A DNA stretch of 64,000 bases from Roseiarcus sp050010035 (GTDB lineage: Bacteria; Pseudomonadota; Alphaproteobacteria; Rhizobiales; Beijerinckiaceae). Under the pieces are notes generated by a model, which was given only the letters and a program-made list of their open reading frames with translations, ran no database searches and had not been told where the DNA came from. The translations under genes and the position numbers were made by a program. The stretch is from contig JBEKLU010000008.1 in assembly GCA_050010035.1 (NCBI GenBank), positions 17,162-81,161 of the forward strand, given 5' to 3'. Within the stretch, counting starts at the first letter, position 1, and each line of letters opens with the position of its first letter. Below, in pieces: positions 52,713-62,011 of the stretch.

Positions 52713-52754
52713 GGCTCGCGCCCGGCTTATCCGGGGGCGGGCCGTTTTTGTTTT
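52713..52754 (+). terminator. Intrinsic terminator after the cold-shock gene
   Basis: GGCTCGCGCCCGG (52713-52725) and CCGGGGGCGGGCC (52731-52743) pair with two mismatches around CTTAT, followed by GTTTTTGTTTT. This is a standard rho-independent terminator 63 bases after the csp stop. Confidence 0.8.
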
Positions 52755-52780
52755 GGGCCGCCGCGCCGGAGACGCTTCGC

Positions 52781-53644
52781 TCAGTTCGCCTGCGCCCGTC
52801 CCGCTTCCCATCCGATGATCGCCTGCTTGCGCGCCAGGCCCCAGTGGTAGCCGGTCAGCGCGCCCGAGCGCCCGAGAACGCGATGACAGGGGACGACGAA
52901 GGAGATCGGGTTGCGCCCGACCGCCGCGCCGACCGCGCGCGCCGCCTTCGGCTTGCCGAGACGACGCGCGATGTCGGAATAGGTGGTGGCGCGGCCGAAC
53001 GGCACCGCCAGCAGCGACTCCCACACCCGCACCTCGAAATCCGTGCCGATCATGACGATGCGCAGCGGCGCGTCCGGCCGCCACAGCTTGGGATCGAAGG
53101 CGCGCGCGGCGAGCGGCGCGGTGGCGGCCTCGTCCTCGACGAACGCGGCGCGCGGCCAGCGGCGCTGCATGTCGGCGAGCGCGGCGGCGCGATCGCCCTC
53201 GTCGACGAAGCCGAGGCCGGCCAGGCCCCGCGGCGCGGCGACGACGATCGCTTCGCCGAACGGGGAGGGGTGGAAGCCGTAGGCGAGGCGCAGCCCTTCG
53301 CGGCGATAGTCGCCCGGCGTCAGCGCCTCGTGGGCGATGAAGAGGTCGTGCAGCCGGCTCGGGCCGGAAAGGCCGACGTCATAGGCGGCGTCGAGCACGC
53401 TCGCCGAATCGCGTAACAGTTCGCGCGCGCGCTCGATGGTGATCGCCTGCAGAAAGGCTTTGGGCGTCAGCCCCGCCCAGCGCTTGAAGACGTGCTGGAA
53501 ATGCGAGGCGGAGAGGCCGACGTGCTCGGCGATGGTCTCGATCGAGGGCTGGTCGCGCCAGCGCGTCGAAATGAATTCGATCGCCTTTCTCACCGTGGGA
53601 TAGTCGGCGCCGGGATTGACGGGGGTGTTGGGCATGTCGAGCAT
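52781..53644 (-). CDS. AraC-type HTH fused to O6-alkylguanine-DNA methyltransferase (Ada-like)
   Basis: A 287-residue protein: an AraC-type double HTH (about residues 15-105, SIETIAEHVGLSASHFQHVFKRWAGLTPKAFLQAI) and a C-terminal MGMT domain (about 120-287) with the alkyl-acceptor Cys in VVPCHRVLG. The N-terminal zinc/phosphotriester domain of full Ada is absent. It would repair O6-methylguanine and might activate genes. ATG at 53644 is taken; the next Met, 3 codons on (53635), is possible. Confidence 0.9.
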   Translation of the reverse strand: MLDMPNTPVNPGADYPTVRKAIEFISTRWRDQPSIETIAEHVGLSASHFQHVFKRWAGLTPKAFLQAITIERARELLRDSASVLDAAYDVGLSGPSRLHDLFIAHEALTPGDYRREGLRLAYGFHPSPFGEAIVVAAPRGLAGLGFVDEGDRAAALADMQRRWPRAAFVEDEAATAPLAARAFDPKLWRPDAPLRIVMIGTDFEVRVWESLLAVPFGRATTYSDIARRLGKPKAARAVGAAVGRNPISFVVPCHRVLGRSGALTGYHWGLARKQAIIGWEAGRAQAN

Positions 53645-53721
53645 GACGCTTGTCCGATGCGATTTTTCCACATCTTGCGCGTTCCGGCGCGCCGCGCCAC
53701 CCGAAAACGACGGCTCGTCCG

Positions 53722-54402
53722 TCAACGCGCGTCGACGACGGCGCTCCAGCCCCATTCGAGCAGCGGCATGGCGTCCTTGGCGAAGGCCTGGAGATCGCCG
53801 ACGAGATCGGGGGCGCAAAGGCGCGAATCCGCGATCGGGCGCGAGCAGATGAACGACTTGTTGCGCAGCGCGGCGGCGACGACGGGGTCGGCGACGTCCT
53901 CGAAGCCGCGCGGCGCGCGCTTCATCGCGTATTCGTCGGACAGCGTCAGGCCGCCTGTGGCGAGCTTGGCCGTCATCGCGCCCCAGGCCTTCGGCGCGCG
54001 CGCGATGGCGGAGCGCAGGCGCGCCAGATCCTCGGGCTCGGGCTGGTAGAAGCCGGCGGCGGAAAAACAGCCGTCGGCGGCGATGTGGATATAGTAGAGG
54101 CCGGGATCGTTCTTCGCCCCCGTGCGCGTCAGCGCCGCGCCGGCGTTGGTCTTGTAAGGGCTCTTGTCCTTGGCGAAGCGCACGTCGCGATTGATGCGGA
54201 ACAGCGAGGCCTTGCGGTCGCCCTTCAGCGGCGCGCCGGATTTGGCGAAGCGGGACGCGAGCTCCTCGACGAGATCGCCGAGCGGGCCCTTGACCTGGCT
54301 CTCGTAAATCGCGCGATTGGCCTCGAACCATTCCTTGGTCTGGTGAAAGCCGAGCGCCTTGAAAAACGGCTGCGCCTGGGGGCCGAAACCTTGGAAAGCC
54401 AT
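53722..54402 (-). CDS. DUF2461 family protein
   Basis: A 226-residue protein of the DUF2461/TIGR02453 family: FQGFGPQAQPFFKALGFHQTKEWFEANRAIYE, LFRINRDVRFAKDKSPYKTNAGA, LYYIHIAADGCFSAAGFYQPEPEDLARLRSAI are the motifs. Function unknown. ATG at 54402 chosen; the open frame goes on to 54468. Its neighbours are the Ada-like gene and repeat C. Confidence 0.88.
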   Translation of the reverse strand: MAFQGFGPQAQPFFKALGFHQTKEWFEANRAIYESQVKGPLGDLVEELASRFAKSGAPLKGDRKASLFRINRDVRFAKDKSPYKTNAGAALTRTGAKNDPGLYYIHIAADGCFSAAGFYQPEPEDLARLRSAIARAPKAWGAMTAKLATGGLTLSDEYAMKRAPRGFEDVADPVVAAALRNKSFICSRPIADSRLCAPDLVGDLQAFAKDAMPLLEWGWSAVVDAR

Positions 54403-54491
54403 GGGATCGCGCAGGTCCTTATTCGTGCTGACGCCCGCGGTTCTACGCTGCGGCCGCCGGTCAGGCAAACCTCGCCGCCGGCGGCTCGTAG

Positions 54492-54576
54492 GCGCGGCCG
54501 CGGGCCGCGCTCGTTCGGCTCGCCGCGGCGTCGACCGAACGAGGCGCTCCGCGCCGAACGCGGTCGACGACCGCGT
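54492..54576 (+). repeat. Three-hairpin intergenic repeat, copy C
   Basis: Hairpins GCGCGGCC/GGCCGCGC (54492-54510), GGCGC/GCGCC (54543-54555) and ACGCGGTC/GACCGCGT (54558-54576). Order and flanks agree with copies A (9752-9837, opposite strand) and B (35695-35777). It lies between DUF2461 and the TIR element. Confidence 0.7.
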
Positions 54577-54646
54577 CTCCGAGTTCCTCGACCCGCTCGC
54601 CGCCGTGCTGCGCCAGGAAGCGTAGGCGCGGGGGGACGATTTCGGG

Positions 54647-55216
54647 TAGTGTCTCAGTTTGAAATCTCATCGCGCGGGAGTTTGTCCCACTGGTCTCTAT
54701 GAGGAGCTGCTGACGGATACCTAAAGCCCGGTATCGTGGTCTTATTACCTGGGCGCGCGGTTCTGTATTCTTCTTCTAACCGGTTCGCCTCAGCCTGCGT
54801 CAGGACATAGAACTGATCTGGTTCTCGATGACCGGGCTCAGCTAGTGGGCTCAGCAACACCAAAATGTAGAAGAGATTCTCGTGCGGCGTTTTTGGCTTC
54901 ACGAGCCAGTCTGTCTTGCTAGATAAACCCTTTACATCGACCCAGAACTGCTTCCCGCGCAATGTGCCAACCATTAAATCAGCTACAGGCGTGCTGTTCC
55001 CCATCATGAACGAAACTATGTAATCGCGGCGCACCAACTCAGCGGCGACGAGGAACTGTGAGGCCCATTGAGTTCGACGACCCTTCGCCGCGCCGGTCAA
55101 CTCTACAGACCCCATGACTATGCTCACTTTTGATATGGCCCGCGCTTTTTCGGCTCTTGATCCGCGTCCACCATACCGACGATATCAAGAGGGTCAAATT
55201 TCAAACTGAGACACTA
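54647..55216. mobile_element. TIR-flanked nuclease cassette, likely non-autonomous Tc1/IS630-type element
   Basis: Bases 54647-54665 and 55198-55216 are perfect 19 base inverted repeats (TAGTGTCTCAGTTTGAAAT and its complement). Removing TA leaves 17 base TIRs inside a TA duplication, as left by Tc1/IS630-type transposases. The 570 base unit encodes only a PD-(D/E)XK nuclease-like protein, whose last codons and stop lie within the left repeat, and has its own promoter just inside the right repeat. No transposase gene is present, so it would need one in trans. The family of the TIRs is inferred. Confidence 0.7.
54654..55127 (-). CDS. PD-(D/E)XK nuclease-like protein inside the TIR element
   Basis: A 157-residue protein. 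ADLMVGTLRGKQFWVDVKG (D50, D64, K66) gives the D-x(n)-DxK active site of PD-(D/E)XK nucleases, with E30 in AAELVRRDYIVSF earlier. It looks complete: the tail PGFRYPSAAPHRDQWDKLP matches the C-terminal end of similar bacterial proteins. A GTG at 55127 or ATG at 55115 starts it. The last four codons lie in the left TIR. Promoter TTGACC-N16-TATGGT (complement of 55192-55197 and 55170-55175) precedes it. The codon use is less GC-rich than neighbours. Confidence 0.72.
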   Translation of the reverse strand: MSIVMGSVELTGAAKGRRTQWASQFLVAAELVRRDYIVSFMMGNSTPVADLMVGTLRGKQFWVDVKGLSSKTDWLVKPKTPHENLFYILVLLSPLAEPGHREPDQFYVLTQAEANRLEEEYRTARPGNKTTIPGFRYPSAAPHRDQWDKLPRDEISN

Positions 55217-55234
55217 CACGACTTCGCCTCGGCC

Positions 55235-55263
55235 TTGCCCTTCGCGCGGGCCTTCTCTATAAG
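55235..55263 (+). promoter_or_regulatory. Promoter of rplY
   Basis: TTGCCC (55235-55240) and TATAAG (55258-55263) are 17 bases apart, 64 bases before the rplY ATG. It begins only 18 bases past the right end of the TIR element, so the insertion sits just upstream of it. Confidence 0.55.
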
Positions 55264-55326
55264 CCGCGCTTCGCGCCGTTTCCGACACCCCTGGAGGCAG
55301 GGCGCGATCAACAAAGGACATACGAC

Positions 55327-56067
55327 ATGGCAGCGATCAAGCAACTCGCGGCCGTGACGCGCAGCGGGATCGGCAAGGGGGCCGCCCGCTCCGTTCGTCG
55401 CGAAGGCCGCGTACCCGGCGTCATCTATGGCGGCGGCGAGAAGGCCGAGCCGATCTCGGTCGATTTCAAGGAACTCAACAAGCACATCTATTCCGGCCAC
55501 TTTCTGACCTCGATCTTCGAGCTCGAGGTCGAGGGGCGCAAGCAGCGCGTCCTGCCGCGCGACTATCAGCTCGACGTCGTCACCGACAAGCCGGTGCACG
55601 TCGACTTCTTTCGGCTCAAGGCGGGTTCGCGCGTGCGCATCGCCGTGCCGGTGCATGTCGTCAATCGCGAGCTTTCGCCCGGCATCAAGAAGGGCGGCGC
55701 GGTCAATCTGGTGCTGCACAGCGTCGAATTGCTGGCGCCGGCGGAATCGATCCCCGAGTCGATCACCATCGACCTCACCGGTCTCGACTTCCACGATTCG
55801 GTGCATGTCTCGGCGCTCAAGCTGCCCGAAGGCTGCCGGGCGGCCGACGTCAGGACCGACTACACCGTGGTGACCGTGGTGCCGCCGACGGTGTTCCAGG
55901 AAGAGACGCCGGTCGCCGCCGTCGCGACTTCGGGGGCCGCGCCGGCCGCCACCGCCGCCGCGACCACCGCCGCTCCCGCCGCCGCCGCCCCGGCCAAGGG
56001 CGCCGCCGCGGCGCCGGCCAAGGCCGCCGCCGCCGCCGCGCCGGCCAAGCCGGCCGCCAGGAAGTGA
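55327..56067 (+). CDS. rplY: 50S ribosomal protein L25 (Ctc/TL5 type)
   Basis: A 246-residue L25 of the long Ctc type: RKGAARSVRREGRVPGVIYGGGEKAEPISVDFKELN (the N-terminal 5S rRNA-binding domain), HVDFFRLKAGSRVRIAVPVHVVNRE and LHSVELLAPAESIPESITIDLTGLDFHDSVHVSALKLPEG in the TL5 domain. The C terminus is an Ala/Pro/Lys-rich tail (about residues 205-246). It binds 5S rRNA in the 50S subunit. A terminator follows at 56101-56138. Confidence 0.95.
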   Translation: MAAIKQLAAVTRSGIGKGAARSVRREGRVPGVIYGGGEKAEPISVDFKELNKHIYSGHFLTSIFELEVEGRKQRVLPRDYQLDVVTDKPVHVDFFRLKAGSRVRIAVPVHVVNRELSPGIKKGGAVNLVLHSVELLAPAESIPESITIDLTGLDFHDSVHVSALKLPEGCRAADVRTDYTVVTVVPPTVFQEETPVAAVATSGAAPAATAAATTAAPAAAAPAKGAAAAPAKAAAAAAPAKPAARK

Positions 56068-56100
56068 CGCGCCGGCCTTAGCGCCGGTCTATAAGGATAA

Positions 56101-56138
56101 GGCCCGTCCGTCCCTCGAGGCGGGCGGGCCTTTCATTT
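56101..56138 (+). terminator. Intrinsic terminator after rplY
   Basis: GGCCCGTCCG (56101-56110) pairs with CGGGCGGGCC (56121-56130) with one G-U, loop of 10, then TTTCATTT. It lies in the 83 bases between rplY and pth, so pth may have its own promoter or depend on read-through. Confidence 0.7.
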
Positions 56139-56150
56139 CAGCGAGTGGTC

Positions 56151-56744
56151 ATGCTGCTCATCGCAGGCCTCGGCAATCCCGGCGCGCGCCACGCCAAGAA
56201 CCGCCACAACATCGGCTTCATGGCGCTGGCGCGCATCGCCGAGACGCATCGCATCGGCCCGTTCCGCCCGCGCTTCCAGGGACTGATCGCCGAAGGGCTG
56301 ATCGGCCAGAGCCGCGTCGCGCTCTTGGCGCCGCAGACCTACATGAACGAGTCCGGCCGCGCCGTCGGCGAGGCGATGCGCTTCTTCAAGCTCGGCCTGG
56401 AGGCGATCGTCGTCATCCACGACGATCTCGACCTCGCGCCGGCCAAGGTCAGGGTCAAGGTCGGCGGCGGCTTGGCCGGCCACAACGGCCTGCGCTCGAT
56501 CACCGCCCATATCGGCAACGACTACAAGCGCGTGCGCCTAGGCATCGGCCATCCCGGCGACAAGGCGCTGGTCTACAACTTCGTGCTCGGCGACTTCGCC
56601 AAGTCGGAAATGCCCTGGGTCGAGGCGGTGTGCGACGCCGTGGCGGGGGCGGCCGAATTGCTCGTTTCCGGCCAGGACGCGAGCTTCCAGAACAAGACGC
56701 ATCTCGCCATCGAGGCGGCGGGGTTCGGCGGCAAGGAGCCGTAG
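56151..56744 (+). CDS. pth: Peptidyl-tRNA hydrolase
   Basis: A 197-residue enzyme that frees tRNA from peptidyl-tRNA. LLIAGLGNPGARHAKNRHNIGF holds the catalytic His (in NRHNIGF), PQTYMNESGRAV, VIHDDLDLAPAKVRVKVGGGLAGHNGLRSI and GDYKRVRLGIGHPG-like segments are present. The order rplY-pth is very common. ATG at 56151 was chosen; GTG at 56145 is the alternative. Confidence 0.95.
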   Translation: MLLIAGLGNPGARHAKNRHNIGFMALARIAETHRIGPFRPRFQGLIAEGLIGQSRVALLAPQTYMNESGRAVGEAMRFFKLGLEAIVVIHDDLDLAPAKVRVKVGGGLAGHNGLRSITAHIGNDYKRVRLGIGHPGDKALVYNFVLGDFAKSEMPWVEAVCDAVAGAAELLVSGQDASFQNKTHLAIEAAGFGGKEP

Positions 56745-56750
56745 CGGCTT

Positions 56751-57692
56751 TCAGTTCGCCTTCGGCCAGTTCGACAGCAAGCCGTCGAGGCCGGCGACGA
56801 AGGCGAGCGGCTGGTCGATCGTGACGTGATGGTCGGCCTCGGGAATCTCGAAATAGGGCGAACCGGGCGCCAGCAGGCTCATCATATAGGCGGCGTCCTC
56901 GGCGAGCATCAGCCGCGAGACGCCGCCGCGGATGAGCGCCACCGGGCGCTTGACGGCGCGCAGGACCGGCGCCGGGTCCTCCCGCTCGATGTCCCGCCAC
57001 AGGAACGAATCGAACCGCCAGGTCCAGCCTTCGCCGTCCGGCAGTTCGCGTAAGCCCAGCCGCGCGATGTGGTCGGCGATGAACAGATTGGCGCAGGGTT
57101 GGACCGGCGCGAAGCGGAACCGCGCCATCGCCGCCGCGAAGGTCGGATAGACGCGGTGCGGCTTGAACTCCCGCCCGCCGCGCCCGGCCGGCCTCTGCCG
57201 ATCGGGCGCGAACACCGGAGGATCGACGGCGACCACGGCCAAGAACTGCTCGCTGTGCGCGGCCGCCAGCGTCAGCGCCATGCGGGCGCCGAACGAGTGC
57301 CCGACGAGGATCGGCGGCCCGCTGTCGAACAGCCCCGTCGTCTCGGCGACCACCATCGCCTCGCGCCGGAACAGCGCGCGCGAATAGCTCGGCCGCCAGT
57401 CCGAACCGCCCATGCCCGACCAGGACAGGGCGACGACGCGCCGGCCCCGAGCGAGGAACGGCGCGATGAAGGACCACCAGTGGGCGTGCGCGCCGCTGCC
57501 GTGCAGCAGCAGCAGCGCCGGCCTGGTGGGCGTCTGCGGCGGCTCCCAGACCAAAGTCTCGATCTTCGCGCCGTCGACGGTCACGAAGCCGCGCTCGGGC
57601 GTCTGAAGCAACGCGCGCGAGAACCACGGCGGCGCCTCGGGCCGCTCGCCGTGGAATGACGCGAGCGGCTGAGTGAGATGAGGATCGTCCAT
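56751..57692 (-). CDS. Alpha/beta hydrolase
   Basis: A 313-residue alpha/beta hydrolase: oxyanion-hole LLHGSGAHAHWWSF, nucleophile elbow GHSFGARMAL with Ser, late ADHHVTIDQPLAFVAGLDGLL with the His. The lid contains many aromatic residues, suggesting ester or epoxide substrates, but no subfamily is clear. ATG at 57692. It converges with pth (7 bases between stops). Confidence 0.85.
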   Translation of the reverse strand: MDDPHLTQPLASFHGERPEAPPWFSRALLQTPERGFVTVDGAKIETLVWEPPQTPTRPALLLLHGSGAHAHWWSFIAPFLARGRRVVALSWSGMGGSDWRPSYSRALFRREAMVVAETTGLFDSGPPILVGHSFGARMALTLAAAHSEQFLAVVAVDPPVFAPDRQRPAGRGGREFKPHRVYPTFAAAMARFRFAPVQPCANLFIADHIARLGLRELPDGEGWTWRFDSFLWRDIEREDPAPVLRAVKRPVALIRGGVSRLMLAEDAAYMMSLLAPGSPYFEIPEADHHVTIDQPLAFVAGLDGLLSNWPKAN

Positions 57693-57875
57693 GGCTAGTT
57701 CCGAAAATTTCCAATCCGCGAACGTGGTCGGCGGCGCGCGCGGCTGTCAAGGGGGCGCACGCCGCCGGCGTTGCATTCGCGATTGCGCGTCGCTACGCTT
57801 GCGGGCAAGACAGCTCGCGTCGACGCCCGCGCTTGGATCGTGAGACGCCGCTGGGAGACGAACGGGGAGGGAACG

Positions 57876-58838
57876 ATGGGGCGATCTGTCGACGCCGCTC
57901 ATGCCGACCGCGTTCAGAATGCGATCGCCAGCGACGAGGCGGCGAATTCCGTCGTAGCGGCGTCCTGGCGCCGCTCGGGCCGCCTCCATGCCCTGGACCC
58001 CGCCAGCGACGCGCCATCGCGCCGGCTATCGGCGCCCGAGATCGCCCAAACCCGCGAGAAGCTCGGCCCGTTGCTGCGGGTCGCCCAGAGCAGTCTCGAC
58101 CGCCTGTTCCTGGCGGTGGGGGGCGTCGGCTGCTCGGTCATGCTCGCCGATCGCAGCGGCGTCGTGATCGATCGGCGCGGCGCCGCGTGCGACGACTCCA
58201 CGTTCGACGCCTGGGGCTTGTGGACCGGCGCCGTGTGGAGCGAGAATTGCGAGGGCACCAACGGCATCGGCACCGGCCTCGTCGAGCAGCGCCCCCTGAC
58301 CATTCACTGCGACCAGCACTTCTTCACCCGCAATGCCGGGCTCAGTTGCACCAGCGCGCCGATCTTCGACGAGCACGGCGAACTCGCGGCCGCGCTCGAC
58401 GTTTCCTCCTGTCGCGCCGATCTGACGGAAGGGTTCGTTCGGCTCATCGCCACGGCGACAGCGGACGCGGCGCGCCTGATCGAGGCGGAGAACTTTCGCC
58501 GCGCCTTCGCCAAGGCGCGCATCCTGCTGGTGCCCGCCGGCGAGCGGCTCGGCAATTTCCTGCTGGCGGTCGATCGCGACGATCTGGTGGTCGGGGCGAC
58601 GCGCGCGGCGCGGCTGGCGCTGGGGATCGATTCGGCGATGCTGGCGCGCCCGATGCCGGCCGCCGACCTCATCGGCCGCGCGAAAGCCGAGAGCGACGAC
58701 ATGACGGCCGCGGAACGCGCCGTCCTGCAGCGCGCGCTGGCGCGCTCCGGCGGCAACGTCTCCAAGGCGGCGAAGGACCTGAACATGTCCCGCGCCACGC
58801 TGCACCGCAAACTCAATCAGTTCGGCGTCAGGCGCTGA
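57876..58838 (+). CDS. GAF-domain, Fis-type HTH regulator (AcoR-like, without AAA+ domain)
   Basis: A 320-residue regulator. N-terminal region (VVAASWRRSGRLHALDPASDAP) and GAF domain (about residues 60-190: VMLADRSGVVIDRRG, WSENCEGTNGIGTGLVEQRPLTIHCDQHFFTRNAGLSC) match the sensing part of AcoR-type activators. Residues about 265-320 are a Fis-type HTH (TAAERAVLQRALARSGGNVSKAAKDLNMSRATLHRKLNQFGV). The central sigma-54 AAA+ ATPase of AcoR is absent (no Walker A). GGGGAGGG precedes the ATG. It likely regulates the aldehyde dehydrogenase gene that follows. Confidence 0.85.
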   Translation: MGRSVDAAHADRVQNAIASDEAANSVVAASWRRSGRLHALDPASDAPSRRLSAPEIAQTREKLGPLLRVAQSSLDRLFLAVGGVGCSVMLADRSGVVIDRRGAACDDSTFDAWGLWTGAVWSENCEGTNGIGTGLVEQRPLTIHCDQHFFTRNAGLSCTSAPIFDEHGELAAALDVSSCRADLTEGFVRLIATATADAARLIEAENFRRAFAKARILLVPAGERLGNFLLAVDRDDLVVGATRAARLALGIDSAMLARPMPAADLIGRAKAESDDMTAAERAVLQRALARSGGNVSKAAKDLNMSRATLHRKLNQFGVRR

Positions 58839-58978
58839 CGGCGAAAGTCGGCCGACCTGTCGCATTCCTGCGACACTTACGCGCCCCGCTCGCCGCGGGG
58901 GGCTATATTTCGCCGGGGCTATCGAACAGACCTTTGCGCCAACGCCGCCACCGACGGCGTCGCACAAGGGAGAAAGCC

Positions 58979-60496
<1,518 letters not shown>

Positions 60497-60555
60497 AAAC
60501 GGCAACCCGGCGGCGCGGGGAGACTCCGCGCCGCCGAATTCTTCGAGGGTCGACC

Positions 60556-61050
60556 ATGGCCGACAAGGTGACCGCGACGCCCGAAGCGTTGAAGCTCCTC
60601 GCCGAAATCGTCGCCGACCACGGGCCGGTGCTGTTCCATCAATCCGGCGGCTGCTGCGACGGCTCCTCGCCGATGTGCTATCCCCAGGGCGAATTTCTCC
60701 TCGGCGATCGCGACGTCAAGCTCGGCGAGATCGGCGGCGCGCCGTTCTATATCGGCGGCGCGCAATACGAAGTCTGGAAACACACCGATCTCGTCATCGA
60801 CGCCGTGCCGGGGCGCGGCGGCATGTTCTCGCTCGACAACGGCCGCGAGCGCCGCTTCCTGACGCGCTCGAACCTCTGCGCCGTCCCGGCGGCGCCGGGC
60901 GAGATTCCCGATTCCGCTCGATCGTGCGCCGGCCGCGACTTGCCTTCGCCGAACGGGCCGCTAGCATGGCGGCCGAGCGGGGGATGGGCCTCGCCGACGG
61001 AGATGGCGATCGATGAAGGCTCTGTTGAGCAAGGCGCCGGGCGGCCCTGA
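60556..61050 (+). CDS. DUF779 family protein, extended C terminus
   Basis: A 164-residue protein. Residues 1-105 match DUF779 (ATPEALKLLAEIVADHGPVLFHQSGGCCDGSSPMCYPQGEFLLGD, YIGGAQYEVWKHTDLVIDAVPGRGG) with Cys and Asp residues that could bind metal; this family often follows aldehyde dehydrogenase genes. The last 45 or so residues (from DSARSCAG) look unrelated and run 38 bases into the next gene, so the stop may have been lost or the end of the family be variable. Function unknown. Confidence 0.82.
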   Translation: MADKVTATPEALKLLAEIVADHGPVLFHQSGGCCDGSSPMCYPQGEFLLGDRDVKLGEIGGAPFYIGGAQYEVWKHTDLVIDAVPGRGGMFSLDNGRERRFLTRSNLCAVPAAPGEIPDSARSCAGRDLPSPNGPLAWRPSGGWASPTEMAIDEGSVEQGAGRP

Positions 61051-62011
61051 GTCCCTCGTGATCGAGGACGTCGCCGATCCCGCGCCGAAAGCGGGCGAGG
61101 TCGTCGTTCGCGTCGCCGCCTGCGGCGTGAATTTTCCCGATTCGCTGATCATCGAGGACAAGTACCAAGTCAGGCCGCCGCGCCCGTTCTCGCCGGGGGG
61201 CGAGGTTGCCGGCGTGATCGACGCCGTCGGCGCGGAGGTCGTGGGCTTGAAGGCCGGCCAGCGCGTGCTCGCTTCGCCGGGCTTCGGCGGCATGGCCGAG
61301 AAGGTCGCGGTTCTCCAGTCGCGCGTCACGCCGATTCCCGACGCCATGCCGTTCGACGAGGCGGCCGCGTTGCTGTTCACCTACGGCACGGGCTATCACG
61401 CGCTGAAGGATCGCGCGCATTTACGCGCCGGCGAAAGCCTTCTCGTGCTCGGGGCGGCGGGCGGCGTCGGCTCGGCGGCGGTCGAGATCGGCAAGGCGAT
61501 GGGCGCGCGCGTCGTCGCCGCCGCTTCGACGCGCGAAAAGGTCGACGCGGCGATGAGCTGGGGCGCCGATTCCGGGCTCGTCTATCCCGCCGGTCCGTTC
61601 GACAAGGAGGCGCTGAGGAAGCTCACGGAGCTCTTCAAGTCCGCTTGCGGCGAAAACGGCGTCGACGTCGTCTACGACAGCGTCGGCGGCGACTACTCCG
61701 AGGCGGCGCTGCGCGCGCTCGCCTGGGGCGGCCGCTTCCTCGTCATCGGCTTCCCCGCCGGGATCGCCAGGATTCCGCTCAATCTCGCGCTGCTCAGGGC
61801 CTGCGATATCCTCGGCGTGTACTGGGGCGGGTTCGGCGCCCGCAACCCTGGAGCCAACGCGGCCAACAACGCCGAGCTGATCGCCCTCTACGGCGCCGGA
61901 AAAATCCGGCCGCGCGTTTCCGTCCGCCTGCCGCTGGCGCGCGCCGGCGAGGCCATCGCGCTGCTCGCCGAGCGCGGCGCGCTGGGCAAGGTGGTCGTCA
62001 CGATCCCATGA
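61013..62011 (+). CDS. NADPH:quinone oxidoreductase-like MDR enzyme
   Basis: A 332-residue medium-chain reductase/dehydrogenase of the zinc-independent QOR group: VLGAAGGVGSAAVEIGKAMGARVVAAAST (NADPH-binding), CGVNFPDSLIIEDKYQVRPPRPFSPGGEVAGVI near the N terminus, and GGDYSEAALRALAWGGRFLVIGFPAG. No structural zinc Cys cluster is seen. It would reduce a quinone or enoyl substrate with NADPH. It overlaps DUF779 and the next gene (ATGA), so it is part of the operon. Confidence 0.9.
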   Translation: MKALLSKAPGGPESLVIEDVADPAPKAGEVVVRVAACGVNFPDSLIIEDKYQVRPPRPFSPGGEVAGVIDAVGAEVVGLKAGQRVLASPGFGGMAEKVAVLQSRVTPIPDAMPFDEAAALLFTYGTGYHALKDRAHLRAGESLLVLGAAGGVGSAAVEIGKAMGARVVAAASTREKVDAAMSWGADSGLVYPAGPFDKEALRKLTELFKSACGENGVDVVYDSVGGDYSEAALRALAWGGRFLVIGFPAGIARIPLNLALLRACDILGVYWGGFGARNPGANAANNAELIALYGAGKIRPRVSVRLPLARAGEAIALLAERGALGKVVVTIP

